From Competibacteraceae bacterium UBA6584 (GTDB lineage: Bacteria > Pseudomonadota > Gammaproteobacteria > Competibacterales > Competibacteraceae): a stretch of 10,369 nucleotides of DNA. The notes under the pieces are model-generated. The model worked only from the letters and a program-made list of their open reading frames with translations. It ran no database searches and had not been told where the DNA came from. Of the stretch, positions 1 through 6,947 are shown piece after piece; position 1 is the first letter of the stretch, and the number at the start of each line of letters is the position of its first letter. Where the stretch lies: the NCBI GenBank assembly GCA_002433805.1, contig DJIW01000100.1:1-10369 (forward strand), given 5' to 3'. A program made the position numbers and the translations under genes.

Positions 1-3
1 GTC

Positions 4-1191
4 ATGTGTCGTTCTACAGGGTTATCGAACTGGGAACGGGTAGACGCAACGATACCGTTGAGCGTGTATCTGCACATTCCCTGGTGCGTCCGCAAGTGTC
101 CCTATTGCGATTTCAACTCGCACGAGGCGCGTGGCCCGGTGCCGGAGCGCGCCTATGTGGATGCTTTGCTGGCCGATCTGGAGCAGGATTTGCCGCGCGT
201 CTGGGGACGCCGGATCGACAGCGTGTTTTTCGGCGGCGGCACGCCCAGTCTATTGTCGGCGGAAGCGTTGGAGCGGTTGCTGTCGGGGCTGCGCGCCCGC
301 CTGCCGCTGCGTCCGGATTTGGAAATCACCTTGGAGGCGAATCCGGGAACCGTGGAGCGGGGTCGGTTCGCCGAATTCCGGGCCGCCGGCATAAATCGCT
401 TGTCGGTCGGCGTACAGAGTTTCAGAGACGACCAGTTGCGGCGGTTGGGCCGGATTCACGACCGCCGCGACGCCATCGCCGCCGCCGAAGCCGCGCACCA
501 CGTCGGGCTGGACAATTTCAATCTGGATTTGATGTTCGGACTGCCGGAACAGACGGTCGAGCAAGCGCGCGCCGACATTGCCGATGCGCTGGCGCTGCAA
601 CCGGCGCATCTGTCGTATTACCAACTGACCATCGAGCCGAACACCGCGTTTCACCGCGCGCCGCCGCCGTTGCCGGACGATGAGACCACCGACGCCATCC
701 AGCAACGGGCGCAAGACGAACTGGCCCGACACGGTTTCCAACGCTACGAGGTATCGGCTTACGCGCGCGATGGCCGGCGCTGCCGGCACAATCTAAATTA
801 TTGGGAATTCGGCGATTACCTCGGGATCGGAGCCGGCGCGCACGGCAAGCTGAGCGATCCCGCCGCCGGTCAAATCCGCCGGCTCTGGAAACTCAAGCAC
901 CCGCGCGATTATCTGAAGCACGCCGGCGCGCCGGCGGGGATCGGCGGCGATGAGCCGATTCGCCCCGCCGATCTCCCGGTGGAATTTTTGATGAACGCCT
1001 TGCGTTTGGTCGAAGGCGCGCCAATCGAAGGGTTCGAACAACGCACGGGTTTATCGCCGGCCGTGCTGGAGCCGGCGCTGAGCGAGGCGCGGGCGCAAGG
1101 CTGGTTGGAGCCTGACCTGCAACGCTTGCGGCCGACCCCGCGAGGGCTTCAGTTTCTGAATCATGTGTTGCAAGCGTTCATGCCGGATTAG
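4..1191 (+). CDS. hemW: Radical SAM heme chaperone HemW
   Basis: Cytoplasmic radical-SAM protein of the HemN/HemW group, which binds heme and delivers it to client proteins such as respiratory enzymes. It is often misnamed oxygen-independent coproporphyrinogen III oxidase. The [4Fe-4S] motif is at residues 28-35 (Cys28, Cys32, Cys35, in WCVRKCPYCDF). Phe follows where true HemN has a fourth Cys, which favours HemW. The SAM-binding GGGTPSLL lies near residue 77 and GVQSF near residue 137; a HemW C-terminal domain completes the protein. The length of 395 aa is normal to slightly long. The ATG at position 4 is the only ATG start in view and gives about ten more N-terminal residues than usual before LSVYLHIPWC. 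TTG (58) and GTG (64) codons lie just before that conserved block, and an upstream start outside the window cannot be excluded. Its 3' end overlaps the convergent aguA by 14 bp. Confidence 0.93.
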   Translation: MCRSTGLSNWERVDATIPLSVYLHIPWCVRKCPYCDFNSHEARGPVPERAYVDALLADLEQDLPRVWGRRIDSVFFGGGTPSLLSAEALERLLSGLRARLPLRPDLEITLEANPGTVERGRFAEFRAAGINRLSVGVQSFRDDQLRRLGRIHDRRDAIAAAEAAHHVGLDNFNLDLMFGLPEQTVEQARADIADALALQPAHLSYYQLTIEPNTAFHRAPPPLPDDETTDAIQQRAQDELARHGFQRYEVSAYARDGRRCRHNLNYWEFGDYLGIGAGAHGKLSDPAAGQIRRLWKLKHPRDYLKHAGAPAGIGGDEPIRPADLPVEFLMNALRLVEGAPIEGFEQRTGLSPAVLEPALSEARAQGWLEPDLQRLRPTPRGLQFLNHVLQAFMPD

Positions 1192-2236
1192 CTTCGGGAA
1201 TCACGCCCGCCGGCAGGTGCATGGTGACGCAATGCAGGCTGCCGCCCTGATGGATCAAGGTGGCGCACGGCACCCCGATGATGGAGCGGTTCGGGAAGCA
1301 ACCGCTCAAGCATTGCAGCGCCACGCCGTCTTGCGGATCGTCATAGCTCGGCATCAGCACCGCGCCGTTGAGAATCAGGAAATTGGCGTAACCGGCGGGC
1401 AGCCGCGCGCCGCGTTCGTCCCGGCGCGCGGCGGGCAAGGGCAGTTCGATCAAGCGGTAGGGCTCGCCCGCCGCAGTGCGAAACGTCCGCAGCTCCTCGG
1501 CCATGGCTTTTAAAGCTTCGTAGTGCGGGTCGGCGGGGTCGCGACAGCCTTGGTAAGCGAGGGTGCGGGCGTCGCAGAAGCGCGCCAGCGTGTCGATGTG
1601 GCTGTCGGTGTCATCGCCCAGCAGATGGCCGTTGTGCAGCCATAGAAAGCGGTTGAAGCCCAGCCATTCCCGCAGCTGTCGCTCCAGTTCGGGTCGATCC
1701 AAGCCGTTGCGGTTGGGGTTGAGCAGGCATTGGGCGGTGGTCAGCAACGTTCCTTCGCCGTCGGTTTCGATGCCGCCGCCTTCCAGAATCAGATCGACCG
1801 ATTCCAGCGCCGTCTCGCCGAATGCGCCCAGCGCGCGCAGGCGGGCGGTGATTCGGTCGTCCAGATCGTGCGGGAATTTAGCGCCCCAGCCGTTGAACCG
1901 GAAATCGAGCAACACCGGCCGGCCGTCCCGAAAGACGGTGATCGGCCCGTGATCGCGCGCCCAACTGTCGTTGGAGGGGACCGGCGCGTACAACCGGCAG
2001 CGGGTCGGATCGGCTCCCGCGAGGTCTAAAAGTTCGCGCACGCGCCGGACATGGTCGCCATCGCGGCAGCCGATGAGGGCGGTTTGGTGGCGGCTGACGG
2101 CGGCGGCAATCGCGGCGAAGGTTCGATCCGCTTGGCTCAACCGCGACCGCCAATCGCTGTCCGCGTGCGGCCAAGTCATCAGGATGGCGTCTTGGGGCAT
2201 CCATTCGGCGGGCAGATAAGGGGGGGCGCGCGACAT
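1178..2236 (-). CDS. aguA: Agmatine deiminase / PAD-type deiminase family protein
   Basis: Member of the agmatine deiminase/porphyromonas-type peptidylarginine deiminase family (PF04371). These enzymes hydrolyse a guanidino group, typically agmatine to N-carbamoylputrescine plus ammonia, on the way to putrescine. The 352-aa protein has the expected order of motifs: TWPHADSDW (residues 21-29), NDSWARDHGP (89-98, with Asp90 and Asp95), LEGGGIETDG (151-160), DTDSHIDTLARF (209-220, with His213 and Asp215) and GGSLHC (331-336), where Cys336 is the expected nucleophile. The ATG is preceded by GAGG at a 7-nt spacing. The catalytic Cys block reads HQGGSLHCVTMH rather than the GGGNIHC of textbook AguA, so the exact substrate is less sure than the chemistry. 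No aguB (N-carbamoylputrescine amidase) is adjacent. It lies 90 bp downstream of cysK on the same strand, so read-through from cysK is possible. Confidence 0.9.
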   Translation of the reverse strand: MSRAPPYLPAEWMPQDAILMTWPHADSDWRSRLSQADRTFAAIAAAVSRHQTALIGCRDGDHVRRVRELLDLAGADPTRCRLYAPVPSNDSWARDHGPITVFRDGRPVLLDFRFNGWGAKFPHDLDDRITARLRALGAFGETALESVDLILEGGGIETDGEGTLLTTAQCLLNPNRNGLDRPELERQLREWLGFNRFLWLHNGHLLGDDTDSHIDTLARFCDARTLAYQGCRDPADPHYEALKAMAEELRTFRTAAGEPYRLIELPLPAARRDERGARLPAGYANFLILNGAVLMPSYDDPQDGVALQCLSGCFPNRSIIGVPCATLIHQGGSLHCVTMHLPAGVIPEANPA

Positions 2237-2264
2237 CGAACCGCCTCTGATTCACCGACAAGGG

Positions 2265-2282
2265 CCGACGCCATCGCGTCGG
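2265..2282 (-). other. Hairpin between cysK and aguA
   Basis: A perfect 7-bp inverted repeat (CCGACGC/GCGTCGG) with a 4-nt loop lies in the 90-bp gap after cysK and 28 bp before the aguA start. No U-tract follows on the minus strand, so it is a poor intrinsic terminator. It could be a processing or attenuation structure, or chance in GC-rich DNA. A 9-bp direct repeat GACGCCATC (2267-2275 and 2282-2290) overlaps it. Confidence 0.3.
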
Positions 2283-2326
2283 ACGCCATCCTGAATTTTG
2301 CGCGTTTGAGGGGCGGGCGACGCCGG

Positions 2327-3244
2327 TCAGTCGAACAAACCGCCCACCGACAGATAGCGCTCGCCGGTGTCATAGCAGAAGGTCAGAATGCGGCTGCCAT
2401 CGGGGATTTCTGGCAACTTCTGAGCAATCGCCGCCAGCGAGGCTCCGGAGGAAATGCCGACGAAGATGCCCTCGTTCTTGACGCAGCGCACCGCGTACTT
2501 GAACGCCTCCTCGTGGGCGACCTGGATGATGCCGTCCAGAATCTCAGTGTTTAACACCGCCGGCACGAAGCCCGCGCCGATGCCTTGTATCGGGTGCGGG
2601 CCGCGCTGGCCGCCGCTTAGCACCGGCGAGGCGGTCGGCTCGACCGCGAATGCTTTGAGCTTGGGGAATTTCTCTTTCAACACTTCGGCGCAGCCGGTGA
2701 TATGGCCGCCGGTGCCGACGCCGGTGATCAGATAATCCAGCCCGTCGGGGAAGTCGTTGAGAATCTCTTGCGCGGTGGTTTGGCGGTGAATCGCCACGTT
2801 GGCGGGATTTTCAAACTGCTGCGGCATCCAGGCATTCGGGGTTTCCTTGACCAGTTCCTGGGCTCTTTCGATCGCGCCCGGCATGCCTTTTTCTTTCGGG
2901 GTCAACACCAGTTCCGCGCCGAGGGCCGCCAGATAGCGCCGCCGCTCCAGCGACATCGACTCGGGCATGGTCAGGATCAGCCGATAACCCTTGGCGGCCG
3001 CGACCAGCGCCAGCGCGATGCCGGTATTGCCGGAGGTCGGTTCGACGATCACGGTATCCGGCTTGATAACGCCGCGCCGTTCCGCATCCTCGATCATGGC
3101 CAAGCCGATGCGGTCTTTGATGCTGCCGCCGGGATTGGTGCGCTCCTGCTTCATCCAGACCTCGACCTTGCGCTCCGCGAACAGCCGGTTGATGCGGACG
3201 TGGGGCGTGTTGCCGATGGTTTCGAGAATACTGTTGGCCTTCAT
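2327..3244 (-). CDS. cysK: Cysteine synthase A (O-acetylserine sulfhydrylase)
   Basis: PLP-dependent fold-type II enzyme that makes L-cysteine from O-acetyl-L-serine and sulfide in the cytoplasm. The 305-aa protein carries the PLP lysine in NPGGSIKDR (Lys43), the substrate loop PTSGNTGIALAL (about 69-80), the phosphate-binding loop TGVGTGGHITG, the VEPTASPVLSGG segment and the C-terminal GISSGAS. Its length matches the CysK/CysM family. I chose the ATG at 3244 (MKANSILETIGNTP) because it begins where family members begin and has GAGG 7 nt upstream. A longer in-frame reading from 3286 adds 14 residues that do not look conserved. CysK is preferred over CysM from overall sequence character, but the split is not certain. 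aguA follows in the same direction; the AT-rich region upstream separates it from the divergent ATPase gene and should hold its promoter. No O-acetyltransferase gene (cysE) is adjacent. Confidence 0.94.
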   Translation of the reverse strand: MKANSILETIGNTPHVRINRLFAERKVEVWMKQERTNPGGSIKDRIGLAMIEDAERRGVIKPDTVIVEPTSGNTGIALALVAAAKGYRLILTMPESMSLERRRYLAALGAELVLTPKEKGMPGAIERAQELVKETPNAWMPQQFENPANVAIHRQTTAQEILNDFPDGLDYLITGVGTGGHITGCAEVLKEKFPKLKAFAVEPTASPVLSGGQRGPHPIQGIGAGFVPAVLNTEILDGIIQVAHEEAFKYAVRCVKNEGIFVGISSGASLAAIAQKLPEIPDGSRILTFCYDTGERYLSVGGLFD

Positions 3245-3295
3245 GAGCTTGCCTCGCGCGCGATGGTAAGAGAACTCCGGATTCAAAACCGGCCA

Positions 3296-3373
3296 AAGCT
3301 TAACAGTAGCAAAAAAAATTGTTCAACCAGAAGAATAAATTAGCAATTAGAAATAGCTTTTTCTTATAAGAAA
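3296..3373. promoter_or_regulatory. AT-rich divergent control region, cysK / moxR
   Basis: The 249-bp gap between the chosen cysK and ATPase starts holds the most AT-rich stretch in the window. It contains an A8 run (3311-3318), a 7-bp-periodic repeat AATTAGC-AATTAGA-AATAGC (3338-3357) and a perfect 14-bp palindrome TTTCTTATAAGAAA (3360-3373). The palindrome contains TATAAG (3365-3370), a five-of-six match to a sigma-70 -10 box for the plus-strand ATPase gene. I find no good -35 at the right spacing. On the minus strand a TTGAAC (3326-3321) could be a -35 for cysK, but the hexamer 17 bp downstream is a poor -10. The rest of the gap (3374-3493) is GC-rich with nothing recognisable apart from the ribosome-binding site. 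Confidence 0.4.
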
Positions 3374-3493
3374 GTCGCCGGGAGCGGTGTTTGGGAAATG
3401 AAAACGCGGCGGCGCTTGCGTCTTGCGTATCGCCTGCCCAACAATGCGCCTGGCGATTGCCGCCGCCACCGTGCCTTGGGAGGACCGTTCCTC

Positions 3494-4345
3494 ATGTCTG
3501 AATCGCGCTTTCGTGGGACCGACCGTTACGTTGCGACCGACGATCTGATGATGGCGGTCAACGCCGCCGTCACCTTGGGCCGGCCGCTGTTGGTCAAGGG
3601 CGAGCCGGGAACCGGCAAGACTCAATTGGCCGAGGAAGTTGCCCTCGCCCTGAACCGGCCTTTTCTCCAGTGGCACATTAAGTCCACCACCAAGGCCCAG
3701 CAGGGTTTGTACGAATACGACGCGGTATCGCGGTTGCGCGATTCGCAGCTGGGCGACGCGCGGGTGCACGACATCCGCAACTACATCGTCAAGGGCAAGC
3801 TGTGGGAGGCGTTCACCACCGAGGTTCAGCCGGTGTTGCTGATCGACGAAATCGACAAGGCCGACATCGAATTTCCCAACGATCTGCTGCACGAACTCGA
3901 CCGGATGGAGTTTTTTGTCTACGAAACGCGGGAAGTGGTGAAAGCCCACCACCGGCCGATCATCATTATTACCAGCAACAACGAAAAGGAATTGCCGGAC
4001 GCTTTTCTGCGCCGCTGCTTTTTTCACTATATCCGTTTCCCCGACAAAGACACCATGGAGCGGATCATCAACGTGCATTATCCGAATTTAAAAAAACGCT
4101 TGCTCAGCGAAGCCTTGGAAGCGTTTTTTGAAATCCGCGACGTGCCGGGCTTGAAAAAGCGGCCGTCCACTTCGGAGTTGCTGGACTGGATCAAGTTGCT
4201 GGTGGCGGAGGAAATCCCGCCCGAGGCGTTGCGCGGCGACCAGCACAAATTGATCCCGCCGCTATACGGCGCGCTGTTGAAAAACGAACAAGACGTGCAT
4301 CTGTTTGAGAGACTGCTGTTCATGTCGAGGCGCAAGCGGGATTGA
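3494..4345 (+). CDS. MoxR-family AAA+ ATPase
   Basis: Cytoplasmic AAA+ ATPase of the MoxR group, 283 aa. It has Walker A GEPGTGKT (residues 36-43), Walker B VLLIDE (114-119), a sensor-1 block IIITSNNEKELPDAFLRRC, and a C-terminal helical lid rich in KKRPSTSELLDWIK. The start at 3494 (MSESRFRGTDRYV) is preferred because a strong GGGAGGA lies 9 nt upstream and the family typically begins this way. An earlier in-frame ATG at 3398 would add 32 Arg-rich residues with no conserved look and a GGGA that sits too close to it. MoxR ATPases usually act with a VWA protein as a chaperone for maturing or activating a metalloenzyme or membrane complex, and the next gene encodes such a partner 55 bp downstream. 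The family assignment is firm; the client is unknown. CbbQ/NorQ-type relatives are alternatives, but neither Rubisco nor nitric-oxide reductase genes are in view. Confidence 0.92.
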   Translation: MSESRFRGTDRYVATDDLMMAVNAAVTLGRPLLVKGEPGTGKTQLAEEVALALNRPFLQWHIKSTTKAQQGLYEYDAVSRLRDSQLGDARVHDIRNYIVKGKLWEAFTTEVQPVLLIDEIDKADIEFPNDLLHELDRMEFFVYETREVVKAHHRPIIIITSNNEKELPDAFLRRCFFHYIRFPDKDTMERIINVHYPNLKKRLLSEALEAFFEIRDVPGLKKRPSTSELLDWIKLLVAEEIPPEALRGDQHKLIPPLYGALLKNEQDVHLFERLLFMSRRKRD

Positions 4346-4400
4346 GCCGGGGGTTTCTGTCCGCCGACCCGCGAGCCGCCGCGCCTGAGAGGTTTCGCCG

Positions 4401-5588
4401 ATGATGACCGAGTTTTTTCTCAAGCTCCGTAAAGCGGGCGTTCCGGTCACGCTGACCGAATTTCTAACCTTGTTGGAAGCGCTGAGCCAGCGGGTCACCG
4501 CCCACAGCATCGAGGAGTTTTATTATCTGGCGCGGGCGGCGCTGGTGAAGGACGAGCGCCACTACGACCGTTTCGATCAGGTTTTCGGCGCGCACTTCAA
4601 GGGCTTGGAAACTCTGTTCGACCAGATCGTCGGAGTCAAGGTGCCGGTGGAATGGCTCCATAAGCTGGCGGAGCTGACCTTGAGCGAGGAGGACAAGCGA
4701 CTGATCGAATCGCTGGGCGGTTGGGAAAAGCTGATGGAAACCTTCGCCCAACGCTTGGCCGAGCAGGAAGGCCGCCATCAAGGCGGCAACAAATGGATCG
4801 GCACCGCCGGCAAGTCGCCGTTTGGCGCTTACGGCTATAACCCCGAAGGCATCCGCATCGGTCAGGAAGAATCCCGCCATCGCCAAGCGGTGAAAGTTTG
4901 GGACCGGCGCGAATTTCGCAATCTGGACGATACCGTCGAACTCGGCACCCGCAACATCAAAATCGCGCTGCGGCGCTTGCGCCGCTTTGCGCGGGAAGGC
5001 GCGGCGGAAGAATTGGACCTTGACGACACCATCCGTTCCACCGCCCGCAACGCCGGTTATCTGGAGTTGAAAATGGTGCCGGAGCGGCACAACGCCGTGA
5101 AAGTGTTGCTGTTTCTGGATGTGGGCGGCTCGATGGACGACCACGTGCGGGTGTGCGAGGAGCTGTTTTCGGCGGCGCGCACCGAATTCAAGCATCTGGA
5201 ATATTTCTACTTTCACAACATGGTGTACGAAGGGTTGTGGAAGGACAACCGCCGCCGCTACACCGAAAAGACCGAGACGCTGACGGTGCTGAACACCTTC
5301 GGTCACGACTACAAGCTGATCTTGGTCGGCGATGCGACCATGAGCCCTTACGAAATCAGCTATCCGGGCGGCAGCGTCGAACATTTCAACCCGGAAGCCG
5401 GCGATGTCTGGATGAGCCGCTTGCTGGCTGCCTACCCGCGCGCGATTTGGTTGAACCCGCAGCCGCAAAACCGCTGGAGCTACGTGCCGTCGATCGAGAT
5501 GGTGCGAGAATTGATGGGCGAGCGGATGTTTCCGCTGACCCTGGAAGGCTTGGAGCAGGGGATTCGCGCGTTGCAGCGGGCGCGTTGA
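4401..5588 (+). CDS. CoxE-like VWA domain-containing protein
   Basis: 395-aa protein with an N-terminal helical region starting LRKAGVPVTLTEF and a C-terminal von Willebrand factor A domain of the CoxE-like type (PF05762). The metal-ion-dependent adhesion motif is DVGGSMD at residues 240-246: Asp240 and Ser244 are kept, but the usual first serine of DxSxS is Gly242. A second conserved acidic site is GDATMSP (Asp311). It has no signal peptide or membrane segment, so it is probably cytoplasmic. GAGAGG lies 8 nt before the ATG (two tandem ATGs at 4401 and 4404). It is 55 bp downstream of the MoxR ATPase on the same strand and is almost certainly co-transcribed as its partner. In this family the VWA protein links the ATPase to its client. 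No cox (CO dehydrogenase) genes are present, so a name based on CO dehydrogenase should not be transferred. Confidence 0.9.
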   Translation: MMTEFFLKLRKAGVPVTLTEFLTLLEALSQRVTAHSIEEFYYLARAALVKDERHYDRFDQVFGAHFKGLETLFDQIVGVKVPVEWLHKLAELTLSEEDKRLIESLGGWEKLMETFAQRLAEQEGRHQGGNKWIGTAGKSPFGAYGYNPEGIRIGQEESRHRQAVKVWDRREFRNLDDTVELGTRNIKIALRRLRRFAREGAAEELDLDDTIRSTARNAGYLELKMVPERHNAVKVLLFLDVGGSMDDHVRVCEELFSAARTEFKHLEYFYFHNMVYEGLWKDNRRRYTEKTETLTVLNTFGHDYKLILVGDATMSPYEISYPGGSVEHFNPEAGDVWMSRLLAAYPRAIWLNPQPQNRWSYVPSIEMVRELMGERMFPLTLEGLEQGIRALQRAR

Positions 5589-5593
5589 GCGAT

Positions 5594-5615
5594 CGCCGTC
5601 GCGCCGGCGGGTTTT
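5594..5615 (+). terminator. Weak intrinsic terminator after the VWA gene
   Basis: A 5-bp stem CGCCG (5594-5598) / CGGCG (5605-5609) with a 6-nt loop is followed by GGTTTT. It begins 6 bp after the VWA stop codon, in the 25-bp gap between two convergent genes. The stem is short and the T-run is only four bases. Confidence 0.35.
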
Positions 5616-6273
5616 ATGGGTAAACCACGCTGATCTGGGGGACGATTTTCACGCCGGGCTGCTTGGCGAGAAAATCGTGCAGAAAGGCGATCAGCCGTTT
5701 TTCGCACAGCGCCGCGACCGCCGGGTCAGCCGCCATCGCCTCGCCTTGTTCCTTGGCTTTCTTGGCGGCTTCCTCGTACAAGCGCAGCACTGCGGCTTGC
5801 TCGTCGGTGAACAAACCGCCCGAGAGAATCTGATAGCGCAGCTGGGTAATCGCGGGCGTCGTCACCAGAGCCGGCTTCTTGACGCGAATCTCGATCCCCG
5901 ACGCGGTGGGCCTCACGTCGTAGCTATCGGGTTGCAGGTCGAAGCCGAACGAATATTCCGCCGAGTACCAAATGGCGACCGTGCCGGTCGAGGACAGCCC
6001 GAGCAAGGAGCGCTCGATGACTTGGGTCACGCCTTCCTCGCGAACCATGGTGGCGGTGAGCAGCTTCATCTGCTCGGCCAGCGACTGTTTACCTATGGTG
6101 AGATAGCTGGTGTACTTGGTGTAGCCCAGCAGCTCCGATTCCTTGCGCGAAACTTCCTGTTTCAGAGTTGAAACCATGGCGTAGGCGTCGCTCAGGCGAC
6201 CGTTCATCACTGAGTAGCTCAGCCCGGCTGCGATGCCGCAGCCCAGGACGAAAAGCATCGGGTAAAGGCGCAT
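5614..6273 (-). CDS. Membrane-anchored protein of unknown function
   Basis: 219-aa protein I do not recognise with confidence. Residues 4-22 form a hydrophobic segment (LGCGIAAGLSYSV within it), most simply an N-terminal membrane anchor. FVLGC at 8-12 resembles a lipobox, but the preceding segment is very short for a lipoprotein signal. Residues 25-75 are helical and charged, and could form a short coiled coil. Residues 95-140 look like beta strands (TGTVAIWYSAEYSFGFDL, then GIEIRVKKPALV). Residues 155-205 are helical and Ala/Lys/Glu-rich. This layout resembles DUF4230-type membrane-anchored proteins, but that is a visual impression only. The ATG at 6273 follows an in-frame stop by three codons and has no clear Shine-Dalgarno sequence. 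It lies 68 bp downstream of the nitroreductase gene on the same strand and may share its transcript. Confidence 0.75.
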   Translation of the reverse strand: MRLYPMLFVLGCGIAAGLSYSVMNGRLSDAYAMVSTLKQEVSRKESELLGYTKYTSYLTIGKQSLAEQMKLLTATMVREEGVTQVIERSLLGLSSTGTVAIWYSAEYSFGFDLQPDSYDVRPTASGIEIRVKKPALVTTPAITQLRYQILSGGLFTDEQAAVLRLYEEAAKKAKEQGEAMAADPAVAALCEKRLIAFLHDFLAKQPGVKIVPQISVVYP

Positions 6274-6341
6274 GATCGCGATTCAGAATGAAAGCTGAAG
6301 CAGCAAGCCGCGATAGAAAAAAGTGACCGCTTCGACCTTAT

Positions 6342-6863
6342 TTAACGCCACGCCACCACTTCGTCCAACCGCCGGCGCGAGCTAGGTTCCGGCAGTTCGG
6401 CCGGATAGCCGAGGCTCAACAAGGCGACCGGCACCAACCCCGGTTCCAATTTTAATGTCTCTAAAATCTTATCTTCCTCGAAATACCCGACCCAGGTAGA
6501 TCCTAGGCCGGCGGCGACGATGGCCAGTTGCGCGTAGGTGGCGGCGATGGTGCTATCTTGCAGGGCGTACAATTTAGCGCCGCGCTCGCCGAAGACACTG
6601 GCTGAACGGGCCGGATCGGCGCAGAACACCAGGCACACCGGCGCTTCGGCGATGAACTGCTGCTGGTGGCAAGCCTCCACCAGCGCTTGCCGTTCGGCCA
6701 AATCGCGCACCACCACGATGCGGTAAGCTTGCAAATCACCCGCCGAAGGCGCGGCGGACGCCATTTCCAAAATGGCGGACAGCTTCTCGGGTTCCACCGC
6801 CATGTCCGGCTGGTATTTGCGGATCGAATGACGGTGGCGGACAGTTTCGAAAAAATCCCGCAT
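6342..6863 (-). CDS. Nitroreductase-family FMN oxidoreductase
   Basis: 173-aa flavin-dependent oxidoreductase of the nitroreductase fold, expected to bind FMN as a dimer and use NAD(P)H. The N-terminal RHSIRKYQPD (residues 11-20) holds the FMN-phosphate-binding Arg. APSAGDLQ (38-45) matches the family's P-S-[AG]-G-[ND]-x-Q segment, and GLGSTWVGYF (119-128) is the second FMN-contact loop. The length is typical of the short subfamily. GGGAGGA lies 7 nt before the ATG. The substrate cannot be deduced: this superfamily includes nitro- and enone-reductases and more specialised enzymes. It sits 84 bp downstream of bamD with no clear terminator between them, so read-through from the bamD promoter is plausible. 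Confidence 0.88.
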   Translation of the reverse strand: MRDFFETVRHRHSIRKYQPDMAVEPEKLSAILEMASAAPSAGDLQAYRIVVVRDLAERQALVEACHQQQFIAEAPVCLVFCADPARSASVFGERGAKLYALQDSTIAATYAQLAIVAAGLGSTWVGYFEEDKILETLKLEPGLVPVALLSLGYPAELPEPSSRRRLDEVVAWR

Positions 6864-6947
6864 GATGCAGTCCTCCCGATAATCGAACAGCCATCAAATC
6901 AAGGTGTTGAAACGCTCGGCTTAGGGGCGAAAACGCGCGAAAGGGGC

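Noticed and set aside
2179..2294. 13-bp inverted repeat TCAGGATGGCGTC / GACGCCATCCTGA around the aguA start
   Set aside because: One copy lies in coding sequence, the match stops at 13 bp, and about one such pair is expected by chance in 10 kb, so it is not evidence of a mobile element.
3398..3493. N-terminal extension of 32 residues on the MoxR ATPase
   Set aside because: It is Arg-rich without conserved motifs and has no properly spaced ribosome-binding site, whereas the ATG at 3494 has a strong one and matches the family start.
4464..5468. A 334-codon open frame on the minus strand, opposite the VWA gene
   Set aside because: It is antisense to a well-supported gene, is rich in His, Gln, Arg and Ala without any domain, and is the sort of long open frame expected opposite GC-rich coding DNA.
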